DNA from: JACRGC01 sp035288785
GTDB lineage: Archaea; Micrarchaeota; Micrarchaeia; Norongarragalinales; SBBD01
Assembly (NCBI GenBank): GCA_035288785.1
Contig: DATDZF010000012.1
Span: 1-16,489, forward strand
Reading direction: 5' to 3'
DNA length: 16,489 nucleotides
In this document: positions 1 to 6,357 of the stretch, in pieces
Position numbering within the stretch: the stretch's first letter is position 1
Layout of the letters: every line of letters begins with the position of its first letter
The notes under the pieces: model-generated
The model's input: only the letters and a program-made list of their open reading frames with translations
Database searches by the model: none
What the model was told of the DNA's origin: nothing
Translations under genes and position numbers: made by a program

Positions 1-249
1 TTCTACATCAAATACAAATCGAGGCTTGCTTGGATGAGGGTTGCCGCCAGAAATCACGAATTCCTGAAGGATAAAGTTCAGGAGTATGAGGCAACATTCA
101 GGGAAATGGAGGATCGGCTGATCAACCAGGGCAAGATCGCAATCAAGCATGTCCGGATTCCCGTTCCCTACCATAAGCAGCCGGCGGTATTGAGGGCAAG
201 GGCAATTGCATTGCTCCAAATCCACAAGCTTCCGTTTGCCGTGGAATGA
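1..249 (+). CDS. Unrecognised protein, C-terminal part (5' end outside window)
   Basis: The reading frame is open from the first base to TGA at 247-249 and gives 82 residues. I treat it as the C-terminus of a longer protein because the frame is open upstream of the first ATG (base 34) and the preceding residues (FYIKYKSRLAW) look normal for a protein. It is charged and helical in character (a stretch rich in E, K and R at residues about 20-45), followed by a more hydrophobic tail ending in LPFAVE. There is no motif I can name and no membrane segment. Its stop is one base from the stop of the convergent regulator gene, so no separate terminator fits between them. Function unknown. Confidence 0.6.
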   Translation, partial: FYIKYKSRLAWMRVAARNHEFLKDKVQEYEATFREMEDRLINQGKIAIKHVRIPVPYHKQPAVLRARAIALLQIHKLPFAVE

Positions 250-250
250 G

Positions 251-925
251 CTACTTCCTCCTCTTTTCCTCCTTCTTCACTTCCACAAGGCCATTCACGA
301 TCAGCCTTCCAAGGGGGGAAAGCGTCGTGATTATTTTGCCCCGGTTCCGCCGGGTCTCAACAAGGCCGAGTTCCTCAAGGCCGGGCTTGTCGCGCGTGCC
401 ACGTATATGGTACGTGACCAGCGGAAGGCTCATCTTCAGCTCGCGGCTTATGGATTCAAGCGAATCATATTCGCCCCGCTTTGCTATGGATTGCAATACC
501 GTCATCTTCTTGTCGGAAAGCGCGTTGTAATAGGAGAATTTCATTATGGGGTAGGCAATTATGTTGTCCTGCATCATCCCTATTGCCTGCACGCCGTTGA
601 CGAATGCTGCTGAGAGGGCAATGCACGAGGATTGGTAGTCCGTATCCACGTTGACAATTATTTTATTGCCCGTCTCGCGCTCATTGATGCGCGCAAACCT
701 CGAAAATACCTCTTCCATGGAGACCCTGCTTGAGAGCGATTCGGTTGTCACAGGTATTTTCATGCGCTCAAGGTCCTTTTTTATCCCTTCCGAGCGGCTT
801 GCATGCTTTGCTTCCGATAGGAGCACCACCCTATCGGAGCTGAACTCGCGAAGCCCCCGGTATAGGACGTCGGGCGCATCGGAATCATCGCCTATGATCG
901 CAACCATTGTTGACCTCATTTTCAT
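251..925 (-). CDS. CARF-like domain plus winged-helix transcriptional regulator
   Basis: A 224-residue protein with two parts. Residues about 7-125 look like a Rossmann-type CARF-like sensor domain: a first strand VAIIGDD, then VVLLSEA, and a late strand-turn-helix (KIIVNVDTDYQSSCIALSAA) at the place where CARF proteins bind a nucleotide second messenger. Residues about 140-215 form a winged helix (LESISRELKMSLPLVTYHI as the HTH, then a wing with RRNRGKIITTLSPLGR). This layout is that of Csa3 and of the HFX_2341/DUF6293 group; I cannot say which is closer. There is no CRISPR or cas gene in the window. The start is uncertain: the ATGs at 925, 919 and 907 are in frame, and the one at 907 has the best-placed GAGGT five bases upstream and begins right at the first strand. 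The promoter TATA box lies at 969-978. Confidence 0.7.
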   Translation of the reverse strand: MKMRSTMVAIIGDDSDAPDVLYRGLREFSSDRVVLLSEAKHASRSEGIKKDLERMKIPVTTESLSSRVSMEEVFSRFARINERETGNKIIVNVDTDYQSSCIALSAAFVNGVQAIGMMQDNIIAYPIMKFSYYNALSDKKMTVLQSIAKRGEYDSLESISRELKMSLPLVTYHIRGTRDKPGLEELGLVETRRNRGKIITTLSPLGRLIVNGLVEVKKEEKRRK

Positions 926-968
926 CCCCTCATATTAAATAAAATATTAAACTCTATAACTTACGGTA

Positions 969-978
969 GTATATAAAG
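969..978 (-). promoter_or_regulatory. TATA box of the CARF-like regulator
   Basis: On the minus strand this reads CTTTATATAC, a near-ideal archaeal TATA element. Transcription would begin near 945-950, leaving a leader of 20 to 40 bases depending on the start codon used. The region between it and the gene is AT-rich. Confidence 0.65.
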
Positions 979-1000
979 GTTTGGTTTATGTTAGGTTCTC

Positions 1001-1131
1001 CTAATAATTTGGTTCCTTGGGGCGGATGTGGGAAATTAGCGGAAAAAATTGGAAACATCGCCCAATTCAGTTGAGGTTTGCTTCCAATAGTGCCAATTTT
1101 TACCGCCATCAAATAATTCCCAATCAATTAG
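1001..1131. repeat. Large interrupted inverted repeat (hairpin or MITE-like)
   Basis: Nested inverted arms fill most of the gap between the lipoprotein gene and the regulator. The core arms at 1039-1052 (GCGGAAAAAATTGG) and 1093-1106 match at 13 of 14 positions in reverse complement. Outside them GGGAAATTA (1030-1038) faces TAATTCCC (1114-1121), and further out CTAATAATTTGG (1001-1012) faces CCAATCAATTAG (1120-1131) with 9 of 12 matches. The loop is about 40 bases. It lies just past the stop of the minus-strand lipoprotein gene, so it could act as its transcription end or be a processed RNA structure. A decayed miniature element is the other option; I see no clear target-site duplication. Confidence 0.6.
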
Positions 1132-1140
1132 CATGCCCCT

Positions 1141-2400
1141 TCAGACGGGATTCTCGTATACCAGGCGGACTTCCTTCAGCACCGGGCTCATCGATGAATC
1201 GGCGGTTGTCATCTCCACCTTCCATTGCAAGAGCCGGCCATCAATAGGCACATCGCCTCCGTTCCGGATTTCCTGCCATTGGGTAAAAAGCCCCTGCGGA
1301 TCGTTTCCGGTCCGGACGAATACCCTCAGGGTCGAACCTGATGGCAAATTCGCATCCAATTCCACCCGCTTCCAATCAACAATGTCGGTTTCGCCATCGA
1401 AGATGCCCGCAGTCAGCGTTCCTTTCGGCCGATAAAGGCGTTTTCCACTTGAATCGTCGTAATTGATCATCGCGCCTTCGGGCAGGGTCGTGGAATAATC
1501 GCGACGGTATGGATCCAGCTGGAACTCCGTCTGTGTCTGGGTTACCATTTTTTCAAAGAATCTTTTCACTCCGGTTGCTGCAAAAATCGCAATCCCGAAT
1601 CCTTCGGTTTCTCCCTTCTTAATGGCGATTGCGCCAAGCGGCTTTATGGGGTATTTGTTTGAAATCGCAAGGGTTGAAATGATGCGCCTTGATCCGTTGA
1701 CTTCCTCAGCCCAAGCGACCCTGCCCGGGGGAGCAACACTGCCCATCCCGCCTTCCTCGTAGTTCCATGCATCCGTATTTGCAATGACGTTTTGCGGCTG
1801 GATCTCCCCATCCTCGTAGTTGAGCCGGATTTCAGCAAGGCCGACGTTATCCTTGGCAGGGATTTTGCCTGCAAGCAGGAAGTGCACCTCCGAGAGGCGA
1901 ACCCTTCCCAATATTATGTTGGCGGAGTAGAACTCAGGATCGGCACTGGTGATCGTGTTCCATTTGCCAGTAGATGCGTAGCTTGGTGGAATCTCAAATG
2001 GAACATCGCCGAATTTCAGCTCGCCTGCCTGCAGCTTTGGGTAAAGGGCCTCTCCGGATGCTGTGCGCATCCTAAACGGATCGTGGCGGTTGTCGCTATT
2101 GGCTGCTTTGGAAATATCCAGCTTAACGTACTCTTTCCGCTCGCCCAAATCCCTAACCCCCCCCTTCCGTTCCGGGGTTGCGATTTTCGATGGCGAAGGG
2201 TAGATGATTTTTTCCGTGACTGTTGGCACAACCGAGGGCTGGATTGAAATTATCACAACCGGGCTTGGGGTTACGTTTACATATACGATCTGTGGGGCAG
2301 GTGAAACTGACGGGGTAGGGCTGGCATTTTTTGATTCAATCCTAAGGCAGCCTGCGATGAGGATAAGCCCTAGCACGAGGCCGATTAAAAGTGCGCGCAT
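1141..2400 (-). CDS. Membrane-anchored lipoprotein with Pro/Ser/Thr linker and beta-rich domains
   Basis: A 419-residue exported protein. The N-terminus is a lipoprotein signal: MRALL, a hydrophobic core, and the lipobox LIAG-C with Cys18. Residues about 24-80 are a low-complexity spacer rich in Pro, Ser, Thr and Val, typical of archaeal surface proteins. The middle (about 150-290) looks all-beta. The last 90 residues (DANLPSGSTLRVFVRTGNDP through LLQWKVEMTTADSSMSPVLKEVRLVYE) match the general pattern of a jelly-roll module common in secreted proteins, in which 'R(Y/L)LQ(Y/W)', 'SPVL' and a final VxLVYE recur. I name no substrate. GAAGGGATG lies just before the start, and an AT-rich TATA-like run lies at about 2430-2443. 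It is divergent from the ferredoxin gene. Confidence 0.7.
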   Translation of the reverse strand: MRALLIGLVLGLILIAGCLRIESKNASPTPSVSPAPQIVYVNVTPSPVVIISIQPSVVPTVTEKIIYPSPSKIATPERKGGVRDLGERKEYVKLDISKAANSDNRHDPFRMRTASGEALYPKLQAGELKFGDVPFEIPPSYASTGKWNTITSADPEFYSANIILGRVRLSEVHFLLAGKIPAKDNVGLAEIRLNYEDGEIQPQNVIANTDAWNYEEGGMGSVAPPGRVAWAEEVNGSRRIISTLAISNKYPIKPLGAIAIKKGETEGFGIAIFAATGVKRFFEKMVTQTQTEFQLDPYRRDYSTTLPEGAMINYDDSSGKRLYRPKGTLTAGIFDGETDIVDWKRVELDANLPSGSTLRVFVRTGNDPQGLFTQWQEIRNGGDVPIDGRLLQWKVEMTTADSSMSPVLKEVRLVYENPV

Positions 2401-2540
2401 AAAGGCATCCCTTCAATCACTCGCCTCCCCCTTAAAAAATAATTGGTATGGACGCGTTTTGGCCCTATTCGCGGCAAAGGGGAAATTTTGATTCGCGCAG
2501 TGGATTATTTCATATGCAACCAAGGATGCGCAAGGCAAGT

Positions 2541-2549
2541 CTTAAAAAT
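2541..2549 (+). promoter_or_regulatory. Probable TATA box of the ferredoxin gene
   Basis: CTTAAAAAT, preceded by a purine/A-rich stretch, is the best TATA-like element upstream of the ferredoxin. It predicts a start of transcription near 2570 and a short leader that contains the ribosome binding site GGTGA at 2587-2591, seven bases before the ATG. Confidence 0.4.
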
Positions 2550-2597
2550 GGGGATTCCGTTAAAAAAGGAGCCTATTAATTCTTCAGGTGAGAACTC

Positions 2598-2855
2598 ATG
2601 GCAAAATTTACTGTAGAGCTGGACCGTGACGGCTGCATCGGCGCGGCGGTGTGCGAGGCAGTATGCCCAAAGCATTGGAAAATGGCCGATGATGGCAAGG
2701 TGGACCTCGTTAACTCAGTAAGAAGCGACAGGGGCGAATTCTACACAAAGGAAATTGAGCAGGAGGATTACGAGAGCATGAAGATGGCCGCCGACGGCTG
2801 CCCTGTGAAGGTAATCCACATCACGAACAAGGACACTGGCGAGAAGATCATTTAA
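2598..2855 (+). CDS. Single-cluster ferredoxin with Ala at the second ligand position
   Basis: An 85-residue soluble electron carrier of the Pyrococcus-type monocluster family. The motif CIGAAVCEAVCP gives Cys13, Cys19 and Cys23-Pro, and a distal Cys68-Pro sits in DGCPVKVI. In P. furiosus ferredoxin the second ligand position of the motif is Asp14; most relatives have Cys. Here it is Ala16, so only Cys13, Cys19 and Cys68 are obvious ligands. Cys23 matches the Cys that forms a disulfide in P. furiosus, but its partner is replaced by Ser60. A [3Fe-4S] cluster, or a [4Fe-4S] cluster with an outside ligand, is expected. The protein is about 18 residues longer than the P. furiosus one because of an insert (residues 36-55) and a C-terminal tail. 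It has its own promoter and no partner oxidoreductase next to it. Confidence 0.88.
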   Translation: MAKFTVELDRDGCIGAAVCEAVCPKHWKMADDGKVDLVNSVRSDRGEFYTKEIEQEDYESMKMAADGCPVKVIHITNKDTGEKII

Positions 2856-2879
2856 ATCTGGAGGAGGGCCTTGTGGTGC

Positions 2880-2916
2880 TGATTGTTGGGACGGACTGAT
2901 TTCTAATCAACAATCA
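2880..2916. terminator. Stem-loop between convergent genes
   Basis: TGATTGTTG at 2880-2888 and CAACAATCA at 2908-2916 are perfect 9-base inverted arms around a 19-base loop. They sit between the ferredoxin stop (2855) and the protease stop (2973), which face each other. A T-run for the plus strand follows at about 2961-2967. A role in two-way termination or mRNA 3'-end stability is inferred from position only. Confidence 0.45.
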
Positions 2917-2972
2917 CATGAATATAGCCAGAGTTGCAGTAAGGGCCCTATTTTCCACGTTTTTTTAAATGT

Positions 2973-3764
2973 TCAAACGCCAAAATACTCCCTTGCCTGC
3001 GAGATGTCCCCAACTTCCTTGACCTCAATTTTCCACTTTTCCATTGCATATTCTGCGAGGTTGAGCGTTTTTGGGACATAATTGACCTCCTGGATCACAA
3101 AGCCCCCAAACCGCCGCTCCCTAACCTGCCTTTCATAATAAACCATATTCGATGAGCCGCTGGGGACGAGGAATATTTTTGCCCCATTTTTGGCTGCTGC
3201 CTGCGCCTTCTCGAGCACGCCGCCAACCTGCCCGATGGTGCCATCCTCCTCAATGGTCCCCGTCATTATTACGTCCGGATTGGGCTTAATATTCTGTATG
3301 GCCGCAAGCGTCGCTATAGTGATCGCTCCCCCTGCAGAGGGCCCTCCCACAAGTGATGTGTTCGCCTCGAAGGTAAGGATAATGTCCCTGTCTGACAAAT
3401 CGACCCCCAATAGCTTTTGCGCGATTTTGACGGCGGTTTCAGCAGAGTACTGCGTATCGGGCTCGACGAAAGGGTTTGTATTGATGAGGACCCTTCCCTT
3501 GCCGCTCCTTATTTCCACATTCGCGTAGCTCACAACTCCGGTGTTATCGTCGCTTTTCACCGCAAGCACGGGAATTTTGGAATTGTAAATTTCCGTGAAC
3601 GAGAGGGGCCGGGTTGTAACCGTTATGGAGCCATTGTCGCCCTCCGAATAAATGCGTTCCACCAGTTTTGGAGGGAAGACATTCTCATAGATCAGAAGGC
3701 CAGCAAGCAAGCCCAATAGGAATATGCCCCCGATAAATAGGAAATTCCCATCTGTGTTTTTCAT
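2973..3764 (-). CDS. Membrane-anchored S16 (Lon-type) serine protease
   Basis: A protease with the Ser-Lys dyad of the Lon family but no AAA ATPase domain. Counting from the upstream ATG at 3794, a transmembrane anchor lies at about residues 19-36, Ser153 sits in GGPSAGG and Lys196 in GGVLEKAQAA; the 43-residue gap between them equals that of E. coli Lon (S679-K722). The catalytic domain should face the side opposite a short N-terminal tail, so outside the membrane if that tail is cytoplasmic. I prefer the start at 3764 (263 residues) over 3794. It has GGGTGG a few bases upstream and fits a TATA box at 3795-3804, while the 3794 ATG directly abuts that TATA box. This is the group that COG1750 calls predicted archaeal serine protease. 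Its substrates are unknown; quality control of exported or membrane proteins is likely. Confidence 0.85.
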   Translation of the reverse strand: MKNTDGNFLFIGGIFLLGLLAGLLIYENVFPPKLVERIYSEGDNGSITVTTRPLSFTEIYNSKIPVLAVKSDDNTGVVSYANVEIRSGKGRVLINTNPFVEPDTQYSAETAVKIAQKLLGVDLSDRDIILTFEANTSLVGGPSAGGAITIATLAAIQNIKPNPDVIMTGTIEEDGTIGQVGGVLEKAQAAAKNGAKIFLVPSGSSNMVYYERQVRERRFGGFVIQEVNYVPKTLNLAEYAMEKWKIEVKEVGDISQAREYFGV

Positions 3765-3794
3765 GGCACCCACCCTTGGATTCCCGTTTTTCAT

Positions 3795-3804
3795 TAATAA
3801 AAAG
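3795..3804 (-). promoter_or_regulatory. TATA box of the S16 protease gene
   Basis: Minus-strand CTTTTTATTA. It predicts a transcription start near 3774, about ten bases before the ATG at 3764 and downstream of the ATG at 3794. This is the main argument for the shorter protease. Confidence 0.55.
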
Positions 3805-3890
3805 GTTGCGTAATGGTGAAGCCGATTTGGCCGTTATCATAATGCGCCCATTAGTCCAAACCTTTCCCAAAATCAGTCAGTTAAAAACAC

Positions 3891-3898
3891 CTTTATAC
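3891..3898 (+). promoter_or_regulatory. Plus-strand TATA box pointing into the antiporter 3' end
   Basis: CTTTATAC with a purine-rich stretch (TTAAAAACAC) just upstream. An ATG lies 23 bases beyond its centre, at 3917, the right distance for a leaderless message. What it drives is either a very short protein or an RNA antisense to the end of the antiporter gene. Confidence 0.4.
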
Positions 3899-3916
3899 TC
3901 CCCTGCCAACCAAAGG

Positions 3917-4072
3917 ATGATTACATTGAAAAAAATCAGATGGGGTGTTAGTGCTGCCGCTTCATTATTGCAATCACTGACTATTTTTTCAATGCAATCT
4001 GGGGCTGGGGCGCCTTGCCTGCAACCCGCGTTTCAAAATAGTATGTTGCAAGGGTGGCAAAGATATTGGTGA
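3917..4072 (+). CDS. Possible small leaderless protein or gene remnant
   Basis: A 51-residue frame starting at an ATG placed ideally for leaderless translation from the TATA box at 3891-3898. It begins MITLKKIRWG and continues into a small-residue/hydrophobic stretch like a signal peptide, then runs antisense through the last 92 bases of the antiporter gene. The overlapping part is probably not selected as protein, so this may be the surviving 5' end of a secreted-protein gene, a chance frame, or the head of an antisense RNA. I rate it as only a candidate. Confidence 0.2.
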   Translation: MITLKKIRWGVSAAASLLQSLTIFSMQSGAGAPCLQPAFQNSMLQGWQRYW

Positions 4073-5225
4073 AAAGCATCAGCATAAGCACGATTTCGAC
4101 GATATCCCCCATATACTGCACCTTCAATCCCAAAGCAAGCGGGAGTGCTGCCAGCACCGCAGTGGCAAGGCCGCGCGGGAGCATCGCAAGGATGATCAAT
4201 TTCGATTCCCTGAGACTCGGGTTGGAATTCACGAGCATTTCAACTGCCACGAAACGGGCGAATAATGCCGCCAAAAAGATGAAGAACCCAACCAGGATAA
4301 TTTGGGGGCTGAGCAGCTTGCCTAGGTTCAGGATGATTCCTATATAAACGAAGAACATGGTCCGCACAAAAAAGCTGACCTCTGAATTGAAATTGCGGAT
4401 AGCGGGATCAAGGCCGAAATCCTCCTTGGACCTAAGCATCCTTGCGAGCGCATCGGAATTGCCCAGGATCAGCCCGAATATAATGATGGATGTGATGCCG
4501 TTCCCGTCCAGGTTTTCGGTTAGTGAATAAAGGAAGAACACAAACCCGAGGGTGAGGAGGTACTCGAATTGCTTGCCCTTGTAATTCTGGAGGACCTTGA
4601 GCCAGAAAATCCCGCCGACAGCGCCAAGGAATATGGCCGTGGAAAATGTGCCGATGAAGATCTGGAGCGGGTCCAGGAACGCAACCTCCTGCAAAGTGAG
4701 GAATTTCGTCACAATGACCATCCCGATGATCGTGATGATGTCGTTGAATGCGCTCTCCAAATTGAGAAGCGTCTTGACCTTGTCGTTTATGCTCAGCTTC
4801 CCTACAAGCGGGACTATTATCTCGTAGCTGGTACCGGCGACAATTACCCCCGCAAGCAGGCTTTCGATCCAGTTCCATTCCATCCCGAAAACGAATACCA
4901 GCATCACCATGATCGCAGTCAGGATGCAAACGAACCAGGTGAACCACATGCTCTCCGGAAGCTCGTCCATCACGTCGAAGAAGTTGAGCTTCGTCCCCCC
5001 ATCAAAGACAATCACGATCAGTGCAATGGAGCCAATCAATGGCGCCATGCCCACCAATTCATCGCCCCGAACAAAGCCGGAGACTGGCCCCAAAATTATT
5101 CCCAGCAGGATGAGGAACAATACGTCGGGAATCTTTGTCCTCTCGAAAAAAATCGATGCCAGATAGCCTACAAATATTGTCAATCCAACTATCCCGATGA
5201 GTGTTGGTATGCTTGCCTCGACCAT
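3981..5225 (-). CDS. CPA1-family Na+(K+)/H+ antiporter, NhaP type
   Basis: A 414-residue integral membrane protein with about 12-13 hydrophobic segments. It exchanges cations for protons across the cell membrane. The diagnostic ion-site pair Asn161-Asp162 lies in LESAFNDIITII, as in archaeal NhaP1 proteins, and the late-helix Arg351 lies in MLPRGLATAVLAALP. The N-terminal repeat has KIPDVLFLILLGIILGP, typical of the family. There is no long cytoplasmic regulatory tail (only about 15 residues after the last helix), unlike plant or bacterial CPA1 proteins with TrkA domains. It is expressed alone: a TATA box at 5248-5257 puts the transcription start at the ATG. Sodium is the likeliest ion, but the sequence does not decide between Na+ and K+. 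Confidence 0.9.
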   Translation of the reverse strand: MVEASIPTLIGIVGLTIFVGYLASIFFERTKIPDVLFLILLGIILGPVSGFVRGDELVGMAPLIGSIALIVIVFDGGTKLNFFDVMDELPESMWFTWFVCILTAIMVMLVFVFGMEWNWIESLLAGVIVAGTSYEIIVPLVGKLSINDKVKTLLNLESAFNDIITIIGMVIVTKFLTLQEVAFLDPLQIFIGTFSTAIFLGAVGGIFWLKVLQNYKGKQFEYLLTLGFVFFLYSLTENLDGNGITSIIIFGLILGNSDALARMLRSKEDFGLDPAIRNFNSEVSFFVRTMFFVYIGIILNLGKLLSPQIILVGFFIFLAALFARFVAVEMLVNSNPSLRESKLIILAMLPRGLATAVLAALPLALGLKVQYMGDIVEIVLMLMLFTNIFATLATYYFETRVAGKAPQPQIALKK

Positions 5226-5247
5226 AATACCGTATTAATCGCAGCCG

Positions 5248-5257
5248 TATAAAAAGA
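5248..5257 (-). promoter_or_regulatory. TATA box of the CPA1 antiporter gene (leaderless)
   Basis: Minus-strand CTTTTTATAC, centred 27 bases before the ATG at 5225. No ribosome binding site is visible before that ATG, so the message is probably leaderless. Confidence 0.6.
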
Positions 5258-5268
5258 GCAGGCCTCGC

Positions 5269-6234
5269 TCAAATACTCGCCTTTCCGATTATCCTTAGCC
5301 CCTTCGCATCAAGCCTCACAATCAAGACTGGAAATCCGGGATGGATGGAAAATGGCTTTTCAAATACCAGCTTGCCGCTTCCGCGATTCCCTCCTATCAA
5401 CTCATCCCCCTGCCACCTGCAGGGCGCATCCTCCAAGAAATGGACCGCATGGACCTGCTCATTTGGCCTTAACGGCTCCCGCGCGAATTTCGACAGGCTG
5501 GCATTTACCTGGTGTTCCTTGCCGGTATTGATTTTCATGGACTTGGTGAGCAGATCCCCCCTCTCCACATCCTTGCTTGCCAGGAGCCTTATCGCAAGCC
5601 CGAACCTATCCCCGGCACCTGCTTCCTTCACATCCTGGTCGTGCATCTGGATGCTGCGGACTTCAAGCTCCTTTCCAGATGGGTGGACCGTCAATTTGTC
5701 ATGAACCAAAATCTTCCCCGAATGCAAAAAGCCAAGTATGATGCTTCCAACGCCCTTCACTTCAAACGAATGGTCAACTGATGCGAATATCTCGGCGGCA
5801 CTTGCCGGCCCGCCCCCCAAATCAGCAGGTCCGCCCCTCTCAGCGCCCATTATTTTTTCCCGCGCCGCCTCGAATGAGTCGAATTTATCGTATTTTTCAA
5901 GGGTTGTGCCTTTTAGCAGGTTATCCAATTCGATATTCGTGATTATGCATCCCTTTTCCTTCCCGAGCAAATCAAGGGTCACAATTATTTCCCCCAACGC
6001 CGGTGTCAGGGATTCGGCAATCACTATGCAATAATCGCTCAAAAAGGCAGCATATGCGAGCACATCCGCCTTTTCCGGGTACCTAGTCGGCTCAATAACA
6101 GTGATGATCTTGCCGGAATAGACCGTCTGGTACTGCGTAATGTCCTCCGCGCCCCCTTTTTTTGCCAGCGAGGAGGCTACCTGCTGCCGCCCTTCCGGCT
6201 TATCTCCGAATACGCCTATTGTTATGCTGCCCAT
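5269..6234 (-). CDS. SelB-like translation factor paralogue with a decayed G domain (aSelBL type)
   Basis: A 321-residue protein built like EF-Tu/SelB. Residues 1-130 match a G domain in layout but not in its key residues: the P-loop is GVFGDKPEGR instead of GHVDHGKT, and the guanine motif NKxD is reduced to NIELD (100-104). Domain II (about 146-235) is well kept, with the hallmark DHSFEVKGVGSIILG (EF-Tu/SelB: DxxFxVxGxGTVVxG). Domain III follows to the end; there is no extra SelB C-terminal domain. This fits the archaeal SelB-like family (aSelBL), whose members often lack GTPase motifs. It should not hydrolyse GTP. Its role is unknown; tRNA or ribosome binding without a GTPase cycle is an inference. 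AGGTGAG lies about ten bases before the ATG. No selenocysteine genes are present. Confidence 0.8.
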   Translation of the reverse strand: MGSITIGVFGDKPEGRQQVASSLAKKGGAEDITQYQTVYSGKIITVIEPTRYPEKADVLAYAAFLSDYCIVIAESLTPALGEIIVTLDLLGKEKGCIITNIELDNLLKGTTLEKYDKFDSFEAAREKIMGAERGGPADLGGGPASAAEIFASVDHSFEVKGVGSIILGFLHSGKILVHDKLTVHPSGKELEVRSIQMHDQDVKEAGAGDRFGLAIRLLASKDVERGDLLTKSMKINTGKEHQVNASLSKFAREPLRPNEQVHAVHFLEDAPCRWQGDELIGGNRGSGKLVFEKPFSIHPGFPVLIVRLDAKGLRIIGKASI

Positions 6235-6325
6235 AATTCAATACTCACCTAATAATTCCCTTTTTCGCTGCCCCGATCAAAATACCGCTAGGCGCAATTC
6301 CCGCCCTTCCCATTTGCGCTGCCAA

Positions 6326-6336
6326 ATATTATAAAA
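6326..6336 (+). promoter_or_regulatory. TATA box of the 367-residue protein gene (leaderless)
   Basis: ATATTATAAAA, centred about 27 bases before the ATG at 6358, with no ribosome binding site in between. This fits leaderless translation. It lies in the 123-base gap shared with the divergent SelB-like gene. Confidence 0.55.
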
Positions 6337-6357
6337 CCCGCCGCGCTACTTCTTGCC

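Noticed and set aside
251..925. A Type III CRISPR locus implied by the CARF-like regulator
   Set aside because: No cas gene or repeat array is present anywhere in the window; only the regulator itself supports the idea.
1792..2247. Plus-strand frame (151 codons) opposite the lipoprotein gene
   Set aside because: The minus strand has a proper lipobox, spacer and domain order; the plus frame is its shadow.
4569..5252. Long plus-strand frame (227 codons) opposite the CPA1 antiporter gene
   Set aside because: It is exactly antisense to a clear antiporter gene, its composition is charged with no fold pattern, and no promoter or ribosome binding site precedes it.
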